This document shows positions 35,811-49,100 of a stretch of DNA of 64,000 bases, piece by piece. Numbering within the stretch: the first letter of the stretch is position 1; the number at the start of each line of letters is the position of its first letter. A model generated the notes under the pieces. The model saw nothing but the letters and a program-made list of their open reading frames with translations, ran no database searches and was not told the origin of the DNA. Made by a program: the position numbers and the translations under genes. Source of the stretch: Lamellibrachia satsuma (taxonomy: Eukaryota; Annelida; Polychaeta; Sabellida; Siboglinidae); assembly GCA_033239005.1 (NCBI GenBank), contig BSQZ01000035.1:6248501-6312500 (forward strand). The letters are read 5' to 3'.

Positions 35811-37224
35811 TTACCATAATTGTGATTGTCTGTACTGTGTCTTTTTGTCATTCTTTGACTAAACAAGAAACATTTTTAAAGACCATAATAACCAAGACCT
35901 ACATATTCAGTACGACTAATTTTGTAACATAATTTATTTGTAAAGATCGTCCAATAGTGGTCATGATATGCCTATATAAATTTATTTTCTAGCAAATACA
36001 TTAACATCGAATCCTTAATAACCGTGTCAATTTGTATATTGCAATTTGTGTGTCGATTCCGCGTCCAATGTGAACAATTACCGAATCGGACAATATAAAC
36101 GGGCTTTGTTGCATTGTCTGCATACTCTGTCAGTGTCGTATGGACGCCGCTGGCTGGATCACGAGCTTCACGTTTAACTTATTTTGGTTTTTATCATATT
36201 GAATTACATATATCCACGAAATTAAATCAATCTTATAAAATGTTCCGGTTATACTGTTAGTAAATTCTGGTTAGGCCTAATCACCATAATTTTCCTCAGT
36301 GAAAATCTACCACAAAACTACTCAAGGAACGTGTAGACGGCCACGAGAATTGTTCCAAATAGTGGCAAGCTTTAATAAATTTGCAAATTGTTACGTGACA
36401 CAAAGTACTTCAATATGTGTGATGCCGTGTAGGGGCACGTTGTCCCTACCCACCTGCAACGGGAGCACGCGGCATTTCATTGAGATATAGCTCTTAGCTA
36501 ATGGTTTACCTCGTCATTCGTGACGACATTGTCATAATTTTTAATATAAAGATCCCCCCTCTTATGAAGAAAAATGACAATAATAGTATACCTTACTCTA
36601 TACTAAATCGGTATGATGGTTCAATCGGTCTGATGTTCGCCTTGTGACCAGGAGGTATTAGCGTGCGGCCAGCCTAGTTGTACTCAACCAGATACGGTGA
36701 TTCCACTGTTGTTGCCTCTTTACGAGTAATCTGGACGCGGAGCAAATGTTATTTAGTTATAATTTATGCAATTTGAAAGGAAATGGCCGAAATGGTGTTC
36801 GTCGACGACCAAACTCAACGGGCGCCTATTAACGTATATAATATAGTTATCCGTCGACGGACCGTGTGATTGCATGGCATGAATATAATGATCCATCATC
36901 GCAACACCTACACACCCTTCCTCTCTCCGTCAAACCGCGTTTTGTGACCGTATGTTTATAGACAGGGTGGTTCTTACACCAATTCTTTCGTAGACCATGA
37001 TACTATGCTTTTGTTGACGGATGTATCATCTGTCTGTGTCTTCCTACTTCCTCCCTAACTGGTCGCCACAAACATACGCAGATGTTGAATACGTAACCAT
37101 AGCTATGCAACTATTCTCTATTATTTTTTGGCAAACTTGTTGCTGGTATTCTTCAAATTTCGCAATGTACAACTAAAGACTGAATACCATCTACTTGACC
37201 GCTTGCTGTTCCCGGTGGCGTTTA

Positions 37225-37460
37225 TGACGTCACTCCTATCTGTCACGTGACTGGACCGCATGACATTATTAATAATGCGTACTATTGCAAGTTATCTGGA
37301 AACCAAATTGATTAGATTCCATTCGTATAAGAACAACAACATATTTTTACAATATCAATAGCTAATTCCTTCGCCGACCCACGATGTGACGTGAGTCACT
37401 GACGTCACCGTTGCTTGGTTCACGTCACTCGGCGCTGGCCCTTCGCCAGACTATGATGAC
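37225..37460. promoter_or_regulatory. Cluster of CRE, AP-1 and E-box sites
   Basis: Full CRE TGACGTCA occurs at 37225-37232 and 37400-37407. AP-1 TGAGTCA occurs at 37392-37398. CRE-like TGACGTGA occurs at 37387-37394 and TCACGTCA at 37420-37427. The E-box palindrome GTCACGTGAC occurs at 37242-37251. The cluster is 1.2-1.5 kb upstream of the proposed formin TATA box and about 3 kb from TANGO6. Regulatory function is inferred from motif density only. Confidence 0.4.
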
Positions 37461-38683
37461 GTTTGACATGCTGAAATGTGTCTACTTTTACAACATGATA
37501 TTTTGTCATAAATATCCAATACAGAATCTTTTAATTGCTTTTCAGCAAACGTTCCCGGATTTGGTGTCAATCTGTTCGACGGACACGGTTGTCTGGGCTT
37601 GTCGCAGGAACGTTACCAGGATGTTGTCCATATCCACCGACTGCCCACGAGAAAGACAACAGGAAATAGTTTGTGGAATTGTGTAATGTTAGCGTCAATC
37701 GCAATTCTGCGACAACATATTCTATATAACTGAAGGAGTAGTAGTATATTTGGGATCTTTGCTCAACAGTAGTCATGTTATAGCGCCGAGGGTGAACGGC
37801 TATTTAAACAATCACAACAATAAGGTTTTACCTCGATATTCAAGTTGTAAAATACCATACGATTGTTGGGTATCGTCACTAAAAATAATCATTACGACTT
37901 AAATAAAAGGCAGCGACCAAACAAATGTGGCTTATGAGGCCTACCTATTACTGTATGCGAAGGAATACCGAGTTATTTCTCCTTATGTGCTATATTAACC
38001 TAAATAACAATTTGAAGTCGTACACATTGGAACAAGTAAAAGTAATTAACTCGATGTGACACTAGTAGCAATGTGACACTAGTGGCAACATGACACTAGT
38101 AACAAAACCAACTGGTCAACTCTGGTCTCTATCGAGCTGAAATAAGATAACAGTGTTGCTCTTGTATTGACTGCGGAAGCACAAATGTACCGTTCATATT
38201 ATACAACTCAGCTAATACCAAACTACATGGTATTCTAGTTCGTTATTTGGGAGAAAGGCGGTATTTCTAAACACATGCCGCTGATAAACGTTGGCTTTGT
38301 TCCTATATGAGCCACGTATCGTATGTATGCATTCCTTTACTAATTGGAAGAGGGACTGAACTGTAGGGTACTACAGCCAATCATAGTTTTGAATGGTGTC
38401 GCAAAGGTAGCCAAGGTGATTCACCTGTAATGGTGATCTTGTCATGTGACACTCTACGCCAACTGACAGAGTCGGGTATCCGGAATTATGCTCCCACATA
38501 ATACGAAGGTATTTACAACAGAATAGTGGACTAGCGTCCGCCGCTGACCTAGCGGACAGACCGCGAGTACCCGTAAACAGCTCGACCAATCTCCGCGAGG
38601 CTTTCGTCACGCGCCGCCGCGCAAGCCATCCGACACGCCCCAGTTCACGCGAAAACGGCGCCGGCTTTTTATTGCGCCACCGC

Positions 38684-38691
38684 TATTTATA
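38684..38691 (+). promoter_or_regulatory. Candidate formin TATA box
   Basis: TATTTATA lies in a GC-rich stretch (38.6-39.0 kb), 267 bases before a good donor at 38959. It is the best promoter-like spot upstream of the formin. Confidence 0.35.
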
Positions 38692-38714
38692 CCGACACAC
38701 AAAGAGGGCAGATA

Positions 38715-38958
38715 GTCTGGTATGTATGTGGCCTGAACGCCGGCAGACCTTGCCTAGGGTAAATACCATTCGATAAAACAGGCGTCAGCTATGCTTCGTA
38801 TGACGAGGACGGTATCCCGCCGGCAGTGTGGTGCCACTCGACGGAGGGGTCTCGAGTAAGACGCATTCGGAGCGGAGCTGCTGGAGCTGTAAGCCTGCTA
38901 TGAAGTGAATGTCAGCGACTCCAGCCGTACCGCATAGTCACATCCGAACCCTGACAAG
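38715..38958 (+). other. Candidate non-coding first exon of the formin gene
   Basis: A GC-rich segment with short upstream frames ends CCCTGACAAG|GTAGGTGAAG, a strong donor. Joined to the acceptor at 45304 it would give a 6.3-kb first intron and put the ATG at the first base of exon 2. The start is only inferred from the TATA box position. Confidence 0.35.
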
Positions 38959-41614
38959 GTAGGTGAAGTGTGTTTCGGTATTTACCCGGCGTTTCCGGTT
39001 ACCTGAGTCTCACCCGACGGACTAGTGTCGGAGATGCCGCCTCGTGCTTGACAATTGCGTTAATAGGGCTGTCGATCTAATATCTGTATGATACGGGGGG
39101 TGGACATTTTGCACGCTGACCACGACAGTTCATCGACCATGGCAACCCAATGACCGCGGCACACTGGCCTGTGTCAAGTCTGATCTTATTTGTAAGCAGT
39201 TGATAACACATTGCCTGAATGGTGCATCTGTTCAAGGCTTTCAATCACAACTAATGCTAGAGTAGCTGTCGTCCGAGAGCAACTGTGAACGCGTTACCTG
39301 CTTTTGGAATGAGCTTACGAAGCGACATTTAGGATTCGAGGCCCATAACTACCTGTTCCGGTAGCACAACTCAAAGGGCTCGAATATTGAAATTCACTGA
39401 CGCAGAAAGGAACGATTCAAGAAGGAAACCGCAGTTAGTCATGCTCGCCGGCCGGGATCGTGTAACGCCTGGACATTATGTCTACTGTTTGGAAATACGA
39501 CTGCCGACAGGAACATAGCGATGACAGTCATTAGTTGATGGACGCTAGCGTCTGGTTGTATAGCTTAAAGTTAGTTAAAGGACTCTATGACTATTAATAG
39601 CGGGCGTAAGCTTTTCACTGCTTAAAAGTGCGATTGTCTCACGACACGACACCCAACACATGAACTATTGCTGTGTTAGCGAGGTGTACGCATTTTGCTG
39701 TAAATAGGACTGTATTCCGAGCACCAGTGAGAAGATGTAACTGCCTATGAAGGTTCATAACCGCTGCATGTGTCACCAGGGGGTACATACATCTGTCAAC
39801 AGAAATTAGTAGTTTTCAGATCCGATTCTATGGTTGTCTCGGGGAAGTTGAAACTGAAGCCATTAATATCATTGGGAATATATTATTGTATAATTACTGG
39901 GGAATTATACTTTTTTTTAGTAAAAGACGGTCAATGACAATTAATAGTCAGGGCGATTAGTTTTTGTTGATTACAGTTACTTGGCGGACAAAAGCACCAA
40001 CGTTTTAGGTGGCTTTTTTTGGGTCATAGTTATTGATTTTTGAAGGGAAGCCATGCAAAAAAATATGTTCAGTCCACCACAGGGCGCTCAAATGTTTGCA
40101 ACATTGAGCCGATGACAATATGACCCCCAGGCTTCTGGGTGAAAGTTGTTGTCCCATAACAATTGTTTTAGCATTATTTTTCATAGAAATTCTAGGAATG
40201 TTTGCGCTTCTTTTGGTGCAGAACATGACACGGAAAGCTGACTTTTGAGAAGTTTTCGATCGATCGAATTCCAGTGAAATCAATATCAAAACTTCAGCTT
40301 AGTATCACCTTTAACAATACAATCAATGCCATTGTTACGTCGGAGCTACTAAAGCAAGGAACGTCAACATATCATTGTGACCATAGTTTGTGTCACACTT
40401 GCTCGTGCAGATAGCTGTGAATCCCCCTAGATGCTTTTGTACATTTGCAATTTTAAAAAATTTTCTTCAAAAAGGAAAACCTGACACGCCAGGAAGTGTC
40501 ATCCAAATGGGTACGTGTCAAAACTTGTTGACCTTCGCTAACAAAAGTCTTCTGAGGAAAGCACCGTGGAATTCATTTGATGTTAGATAATCTGGACTCC
40601 GGTTTGGTAAACAACCCATACGACTTGCTGAAGCAGGGCATCCTGAGAAAAGTAACAATACAATCATGGCATGAACACACCAACGACCAGATGTTATTTA
40701 GATATAATTTATTATCAAACTGACTTAAACTGGCTTGTTTGATCTTAGTGGAAATATATCCAGCGTGCGGTTCATCTGACAGAAGGGATCCACCCTAGCT
40801 TCGTTGACGCTGCTCAGAGGATTTGTCCTCTTGATGCATTGTAAGACATCAGAGTTGTTGTAACTAGATTACCTCAAAGGAATGCTTTTCCATGTAGACA
40901 AAGGCCATCTTCGTTGTCAGTTCCAGGCCTGCCAACTTGACCTTTTGTCATTATATGTAGATTTAATGAAATTATTGTTGCATAAACAGAGATATTTTCC
41001 CAACTACAGCTGACACATGTATTGTTATCCATGTTCTGCATGTTATGGAACAGGATGCAATGGTGCCCCGGACATCACTGTATATGGCACTAGTGTTGTC
41101 ATCATAGCTGGACAGTTTCTTGACACCACCTTGCTAAAACGTGGGTGACTTCCCCAGAAGATTTTGGTTGGACGAAGTTCGAAAACGTTTGGAGACCCGT
41201 TTGTATAAGACTTCTAGACTTGCCCAAAGCATGGATATAATTGAGCATTGTCTAATGGTAAAATGTCATAAAATTGCAAATGTGGTTTACTGAAACTTTT
41301 AAACACGTGAATGAAAAGATTGTTATTTTAACTTCTAGAATCAATAAGTATAATTGCCTTGACTATAAATGGTGTTTTCACCATTTTAATCATAACATTA
41401 ATAAAAAAAATCAGACAATATTCCAGCGTTATTCCCGACAGGAAGTGGCGTTGATAAGAATGTTGATACTGGCTGTTCATAACGTTTGCTGTCACAAGTG
41501 CCCGTTACACTCGTGGTTGTCGCCACGTCCTCCGGCAGTCAACTCTTGGTTGTGCCTTATCAGTCGGGCACCGTTGGCGCACACGTTAGCAGCCTGACCT
41601 GTTCACCATCCTAC

Positions 41615-41940
41615 TCACTCGCTCGCTCGCTCACTCACTCACACACTCACACACTCACTCACCCATTCACTCACTCACTCACTCACCCACCGACTCACAC
41701 ACTCACTCACTTACTCACACACTCACTCACACACTCACTCAGACACTCGCTCACTCACTCACTCACTCACTCACTCACACACACACTCACCCATTCACTC
41801 ACTCACTCACTCACTCACTCACTCACACACTCACTCACTCACTCACTCACTCACCCATTCACTCACTCACTCACCCACTCACCCAATTACTCACTCACCC
41901 TATTCATCCACACATTCACTCATTCGCCCACTCACTCATT
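41615..41940. repeat. Imperfect (CACT)n tract
   Basis: CACTCACT/CACACTCA repeats with scattered CCCATT interruptions. Confidence 0.92.
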
Positions 41941-42684
41941 CATAAATGTCTCCATGTCCCCATGTCAACTTTATGCCGCTTCACGTGTAAATATCAGAAT
42001 TTAAGCACAAAACCGAACTTGACACAAGAAGGACAACACATGACCAATAGCGACAGCGCTAATATGGTCGTAGACTTCACCGGCAGCACGCCCACCCGTC
42101 GGTCTACGCGGGCACACAGTAAGCACCCTCGTTATGACTACCGTTTGAACCGATATGTTCTGTCTACACGTGGAATGCGTGTAGCGATGGACAGAACAGA
42201 CAATGCACCAACTGAGGTGCTGATAACGACGTGGAAGGCTACGGTAATTTACCGTAGGTTGTCATTACCGTGGAGCCAGCCACCCCGACCAACAGTTCCA
42301 TAATGAGCCACGTAGTGACAAGACTGGTGCATTGTGTGTAGCACAGAAGGCGCTATCAACGAGACCACACAGCGCCGCGGGGTTCGTCTCAAGTTAGGCA
42401 CCCGGAGGAACAACTAACGGTTGAATAGGGCGGCTCAATACGTCAGATTTGTCTATAGACACGCGTGGTGAATCATAGAGATGCTCTATTGAGTTAGGGT
42501 ATGCTCTGTTTGTAAATACTAATACCGGCAACAATAATAATAATTATTATTATTTGTTTTGCAAATCTAAAATATTGAATAAAAATACATGTGCGAGACA
42601 TATGTGTCAACAGATATAATGACGCATACATATTTACACAGAAAACAAATAAATTAAATGTACTAATACCTTCTTTTTATTATC

Positions 42685-43330
42685 ACATCCCTTGATCCCT
42701 TGCGGGTGGGGTCATATCACAAATTCTTTTCCGCCCTCTCGACGACTTGTCTCCACTTCTCTCGATCTTCTGCCATCTTCTGCTGTTCACACCTGCATTG
42801 TTTCAGATATCCCTACAAACCATCCCAGCACCTTTTTGTTGGTCTTCCTCCTCCTCTTCGTCTTCTTTTTCTATCACCCTCTCCTGTCTTCTACGTTCCC
42901 TTTGTCATCACCTACTCCTCTTTTTCTGAATGTGTCATGCCCATCTTAGCCTGCTTCCAACGACCTTTGTTTTCCGGTGTTTCTTCATTTCAATCTCTTC
43001 TCGTAATTTCATCATCATCCTTCTGTCATTATTACCCTACCTGTAGCTCTTCTCTTGTCTCTCTATCAATTCAAGCGTTATCAACCCGTATACACACGCA
43101 GGTACCACACATGCCCTCAAACACTTCACACACACGCTGTTTCTTCAATGTTCTGTCCCACATAATACCATCCACTACTCCATGCTGTCGCTCCTGTTTG
43201 CAGTTTCTTGTGTACTTCCCCGCTCCTTCCTTCGTCCTTATACACCGTTCCATATTGAACATGAAACTGTTATCCGAAAACAAGATGTAAGATCTACTCC
43301 TACACCAAACTCTTCTCATATGTCTCCTTC
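42685..43330 (-). pseudogene. LINE relic (non-LTR reverse transcriptase, C-terminal third)
   Basis: On -, fragments in more than one frame read VHKKLQTGATAW, then farther on RGRPTKRCWDGL, then KMAEDREKWRQVVERA. These follow the order KLQTGA.AW ... RGRP..RW.D ... DR.KWR seen at the end of many non-LTR reverse transcriptases. Frameshifts and stops separate them, so it is dead. Confidence 0.65.
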
Positions 43331-44619
43331 AAATCTCACCACCGTTGCCTGATACAGTTCCTCCAACATTCTGTCCTTGGCCTCACTTTCCTGCACCTCT
43401 AACATTTTCAAGGCTTGAGTAACATGAAACCTTTGTATCTCTCTGGTAGGTGAATATCACTGTTCCCCACTAAGCTGGAATCTCTCCTGCTGTGAAGAAC
43501 ACATTAAACATCTTCACCAGCTAGATTCATACCTGTCCATTTGTTTTCACCATGTCGACTTACATTTACTTCCTGTATCTAACACCGGTAATAATATAAT
43601 AAAGTATCTAATATGATAAAGGCAGGGATGTGTTTAATATCAATTAATATCAGTTGTTTTGGAGCCTCTCCTACTCTATATAGAAAACCAGCAGAGCCGG
43701 CCTTGAGCTGTCATCTACGTGGCGTGGCCCGCCAGCAAACAACACCCTGCGGATATACCGTGCACAGGTTATCGAACCAGGTCCTTCAGATCCATGCTGA
43801 CCTCCCGCTGTCGGGGAATGCACCGATTGCACGCCTTGCACAACGTCTATTGTTGTCTGGGCGGCGTCGCTAACGGAATATAAACATGGCGACAGTAACT
43901 CTTTATCGAGGCAACAACAGCGCCGGCCGCGCGCTATCAGGCTTCTCCAGGTCGCACAATGCCGACTTTAATGATAGCTTTTATCGCTGTTAGATTGCTT
44001 TGCGACCCTAACCCGCGAGACCGATGCAAAAAATGCCATGCTGATTTCACGTGATAGCCTTTACGCACTTTTGCAACAACAATATGAGGCCATTTATGCC
44101 ATTTTATATATTATGTAAAGCCAGATGGTGTTTACCGTATGATTGTAGAAGTGGTGTTCACCACCAAATTATCACTATTAAAAGTGTCTTTCGCAGTGGC
44201 GACAGCCAGCTTGCGTGAACAGTTGGCTCTTACGCCCGCTTACACAGCTTCCCTTCAATTATTGTGTTGTGTAGTTTACTCCACTGGGTTTTGTTGTTGG
44301 CGGTTCAGCGCAGCTGCTCCAGGTTGGTCCTTGTGTTTAGCCGCATTCCGATCTGCTGCAGGTCGGCGTCAAGGGTGCCGGGGAGGCCGGGGCTGGGTCC
44401 GCCAAATTGAAAAAATTAAATGCTCACATTGATAATTAGGTGAATCGCCCAAACGGTCGATTCGTATAGTAACTAAGTCGATTATATGTGTTCTTGTAGT
44501 AAATCCTGGACAAATGTCTATGTTGAGTTAACAAACAGCACACTTCTTTGGTGAAATAGCAAAACCACATTTGGTTCATATTTGTTTTATCGATATTTTA
44601 TTTAATAGAAGGCGATTAG

Positions 44620-45205
44620 GTTGGGCATATTGCTGATGTCCACGACGAGGTAAACTTTGGCACAGGGCATAGTGCTGATATCCACGTCGAGGTATACTTA
44701 GCTATATTGCTGATATCTACGACGAGGTAGATTTGGGGATATTGTTAATATCCACGACGATGTTGATATGCATATTGCTGATATCTACGACAGTGCAGAC
44801 GTAGTCATATTGCTGATATCCACGACGAGGTAGATTTGGGGATATTGTTGATATCCACGACGAGGTAGACTTAGGCATATTGCTAACATCCTCGACGATG
44901 TTGATATGTTTATTGCTGATATCTACGACAAGGCAGACGTAGTCATATTGCTGATATCCTCGGCGAAGTAAACTTAGGCATATTGCTGATATCTACGACA
45001 AGGCAAACGTAGTCATATTGCTGATCTCCTCGGCGAAGTAGACTTAGGCATATTGCTGATATCTACGATTAGACAGACGTAGTCATGTTGCTAATATCCA
45101 CGGCGAAGTAGACTTAGACATATTGCTGATATCTACGACGAGGCAGACATAGTCATGTTGCTGATATCCACGGCGAAGTAGACTTGGGCATATTGCTGAA
45201 ACAAT
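44620..45205. repeat. Degenerate minisatellite, about 35-45 bp unit, about 15 copies
   Basis: Units such as ATATTGCTGATATCTACGAC, then GAGGCAGACGTAGTC, alternate between two spacer versions. The array ends about 100 bases before the acceptor of the DEP exon at 45305 and does not copy exon sequence. Confidence 0.88.
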
Positions 45206-45304
45206 AATATCACAAAGAATGCACTGTTATGAACGTTGTATATGCGAATGTGTCGCAGCGCGTGTGTGAAACTGTCTCTGATATATTTATGATGCCTCCG
45301 TCAG

Positions 45305-46132
45305 ATGGAATCATCACTTCGACATAAGGACAAGGCATTCCGGAATGTCTTCAAGGGAACAGTGCTCGTCAATTCGCTCATGGTAGGTAGTATGCGTTGT
45401 CCTTGTTTTCACGAGACATCTTTAATAAACTCAATTAGCAATCGCTCATTTGCCGTCGTAAGTAGTCTAGCTAAGGTGACCGTGCAATCGGACCTTTACG
45501 CCACAATAACTATCTAACAACACGAACAAGATAATGTTAAAGCAGTTACCCAGTGAGTGATGGTCCTATGTCGATTTTCGCAATTATAAATTGGATATGC
45601 TAATATGTATTATGTGATCAACCTGCTGACAGGTACTGCAAATTGTTTATGTTTTTCTCCAGAAAATCAACATTAAATATTGTCACGTAGGCCTACATCG
45701 TACGTCGCCAAAACAAGATTTAGTTGTCATACGCACGTTCGCTTCACTTGTACGTTCATGGAAGCATCCGCTGGAGATGTATATGCGCAGAATACATGTT
45801 AGATTCATGTGCTACACTCATTCCCCTTGTCGAAATCATTTCGTCCATAACAAACATAACCCGTCCCCACTGGTTGTCACAGGAGAACGAGCAACACCGG
45901 TTCGAGGACCGCACATGCGCAGTAGCGTTTGCGCAGAAGCTGCTGGACGCGCGTCACATCGTGAGCGTGGTTGGAGACTCGGCCTTCGACGACGGCATGC
46001 ACATGTACCGCTGGGCCGACGACACGGTCGTCAGGGACGCCAAACGCCTCGTCACGACCAGCGCCAGTCACATCCCACGCCGACGACTCATCGAAATGTT
46101 GGACCTGCAGGTAGGCCGCCCGCCCGCCCGCC

Positions 46133-46168
<36 letters not shown>

Positions 46169-49100
46169 CCCACGCACCCACGCACCCACGCACCCACGCA
46201 CCCACGCACCCTCACGTAAAAACACTATTTAATACAAACGACTTCATCGTTATTTCCTTGCATCTTTCCGTTCCATCAAATAAAACTGCTAGTTTACCAA
46301 ACTACACCATAAACACACGCACGCGCGCATCACACTTTTATATATTATTAATATATTGATACTCACTGACAAACTATGGTTTCGAATAGCAATTCCATAA
46401 AGGTAAACGTTTAACAGTAGAATTGCTTTCATATTTTGTCTCTGAATAATTGTACATAAGTTGTGCCTTGTCACCCAGCAAATGGCCGAGGATCCGCACT
46501 TCACGGACGGGATCAAGGAGCGGCTGAGGTCGCGGATGGAGTTTCCTACAGATGAGACGGTGACGCTGTTCTTCCACGCGGACGAGTACGATTCCAGCCG
46601 AAGACGTCTGCTCTCTGGCGGCGGCGCACAGCAGCAGCAGCAGCAGCAGCAGCCCGAGCTGACTGGGTCATTGAACGCCATCAACGGTCGTCCCGACAAG
46701 AATTTCAGTATGTCTTCAGATGACTCGCAACAACAGCCAGGCCTGACCGGGTCACTGAACGCCATCAACGGCCGTCAACCCGGCAAAACCTTTAGTCTAT
46801 CGCCTGAAGAACTTACACTGACTGGCCAGTCCTCGACAGACGAAGACAAACAGGAAGCCGACGTTCACACATCTCGGATAGACGTGAGCCTGTGTGAAGA
46901 CACCGAGTCGCGAGGTGACACGACTGTGCTTGCCGGCCCCGACCCGAGCAGCATCGCCCCGGAGCTGTCGCCGATGCCGGCAGACGACGGCGGCATGTCG
47001 ACGTGCCGTTACGACGGTGTAGAGATGCAAGCACTTGATCTCGACAACATCTACTTCGACACGATGCGTCGACAGCCCACGGGGACCGAGTCGGTGGCAG
47101 CCATGGCGCGCTCCGTCGAGAACCTGGCAAAGCAGAGTTGCAGTTACTCCGACAACGAGAAACAACTGTTGGAGGAGGTGAGTAGAACTATTCAACCCAC
47201 CAGCGGACATTTGTCCATAAAACACGGTCATTTCTAAGAGTAAGCACATGTCACTGTGTGATCTCAGCTTGCCCAGACACTTTCAATCGTGAAAACTTAA
47301 ATTTCTGTCGCCACACTGATTTCCCCCGGGACCGTTACGAAACCATTTTCGGATGACATTTATTTATAAATACAGTGGACGTCTAAACAGTATCGCAGAT
47401 AACGGAACCAGCCGTTTAGTAGAAGCACACAGACTGGGACGGAATAATGTTCTATTGCAGCTATATTAAGATGCGCCGCTTAAGTGACACACACGCACGC
47501 ACGCACGCACACACACATATATAGTCGCAGTCAAAACGAGGTTTGTGATGCGTGTAACAGATGCGTCGGATGCAAGAGAATCACCGAGCCATGGTGAGCA
47601 GCTACGAGGACCACATCATGGAGTTGACGCAGAGGATCGACTCGCTAAGGCACATCACCGAAGTACTGGATGAGGCGTCGCGGGGTAGGACGGAGGTGAA
47701 GGAGGCAGCCACGTCGACGTCGGCCGAGGTGTCCACGCAGACAGACACACACACTGCCGGTAGGTGGCGCAACAGTCTCGCTACACATCATGCAATTTAT
47801 GCCACTGTATCGTTCAGAAAATGTGTGAAAAAAGTGGGGGCGTTAGGTTTCTCGTAAGAAATGATCAATAAGGCTTTAAAGTTTAATAAAATATTGTAAT
47901 TATACATCACGAATCTGTATCTGGCCACCAACTATCTATAGTTGCAGACGTCGCCGTCATCACTCCGCCGGTGAGTCAGACAGCGCCGACGCCAGAACCC
48001 CCAACACAGGAGGCAGCACCGCCACCACCGGCGCCGCCACCACCAACTTCCGGCGTCCCGGCGCCACCGCCACCGCCCTCCTCGCTCACTTCCACCCTGC
48101 CACGAGCCGTGCAGCCGAGCAAGCCCGCCGTGAAGCCGCGCGTTAAGATGCGGCCGCTCTTCTGGACTCGCGTCGTTGTCGAAAACTCCAAAGGTACAAT
48201 ATGGGGCAAGTTGTACTAACCCTCTAGGTCACTTCAACGCATCCGTCACTTTAACCTGTGTATGTGTGTGCGTGCGTGCGTATGTGCGTGTATATAGAGC
48301 AAGATCATTACAAATATATTCATGATTTGATTAACCAAAACATAGACTTTTCCCATTCTCACTAATGCACTCTTTGTGCTATGGCAGTAACGGGATATGC
48401 TGACATCTGAGTAAAACTGTTCTGCTTGACGATATACTGATATACTAAGTAACAACACGTTTCATTAGTTGTCTTTTATGATTTTTTGTATAATTCAGGT
48501 CGGCGGAACCAGAAGACGTTTTGGCACGAAGCTGTGGAACCCAACTTCGACGTAGACGAATTTGAAAGGTGATAATATAAAAGAAAATGTAAAACAGTCC
48601 ACACTATATATTTAAACTTACTCTCAGCGAAAACAAAACAAAAAATAACTATGATTTTTTTATGTCTTGCTAGATTGTTTGGTCAATTGCAATTTCAATT
48701 TGCAGGCTTTTTGGACGATCTAATGAGAAACTAAACCCAAAGGCGCAATCTCTTCACGACTCTATCACAGCTCACAAGAAGACTGCCAAGATGAAGGTCA
48801 GTGAAGCGTTATCCACCTGTCATCTACTGACTTAGAGCAACGGCAACCAAGTGGGCGAACCTTCCTTAATGTACAACAATTAGTCAGAGAAGGATTACAA
48901 TATGATAATATCATCCAAGTAACTCGTTCAATATCATTGTAGAACGGAGTAGTTAGAGTCACCAGAGTTTGAAGATATGTTGCAATAATAAAGGTTTCGA
49001 CATGGAACTTTTCAGCTGAATCACCTTAGTATTCTTCGTTATGTGCTACAAATTCATTTTATTTAATCAAATCGGGGTGTTTTTCAGGGTCAGTCGTAAT

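Larger units (their letters stand above)
38959..45304 (+). other. Proposed first intron of formin; repeats and LINE relic only
   Basis: It contains a (CACT)n tract at 41.6-41.9 kb, a LINE relic at 42.7-43.3 kb and a minisatellite at 44.6-45.2 kb. The 39.0-41.5 kb part shows nothing I can name. A frame at 42041-42303 with RRSTRAHSKHPRY could be a retroelement scrap. Confidence 0.5.

Noticed and set aside
38371..38610. 79-codon - strand frame near the formin promoter
   Set aside because: GC-rich promoter-like DNA, no splice or family support.
41962..42303. 113-codon frame with RRSTRAHSKHPRYDY, resembling the tail of LTR-retroelement integrase
   Set aside because: Too short and lacking any other retroelement motif; left as a possible scrap.
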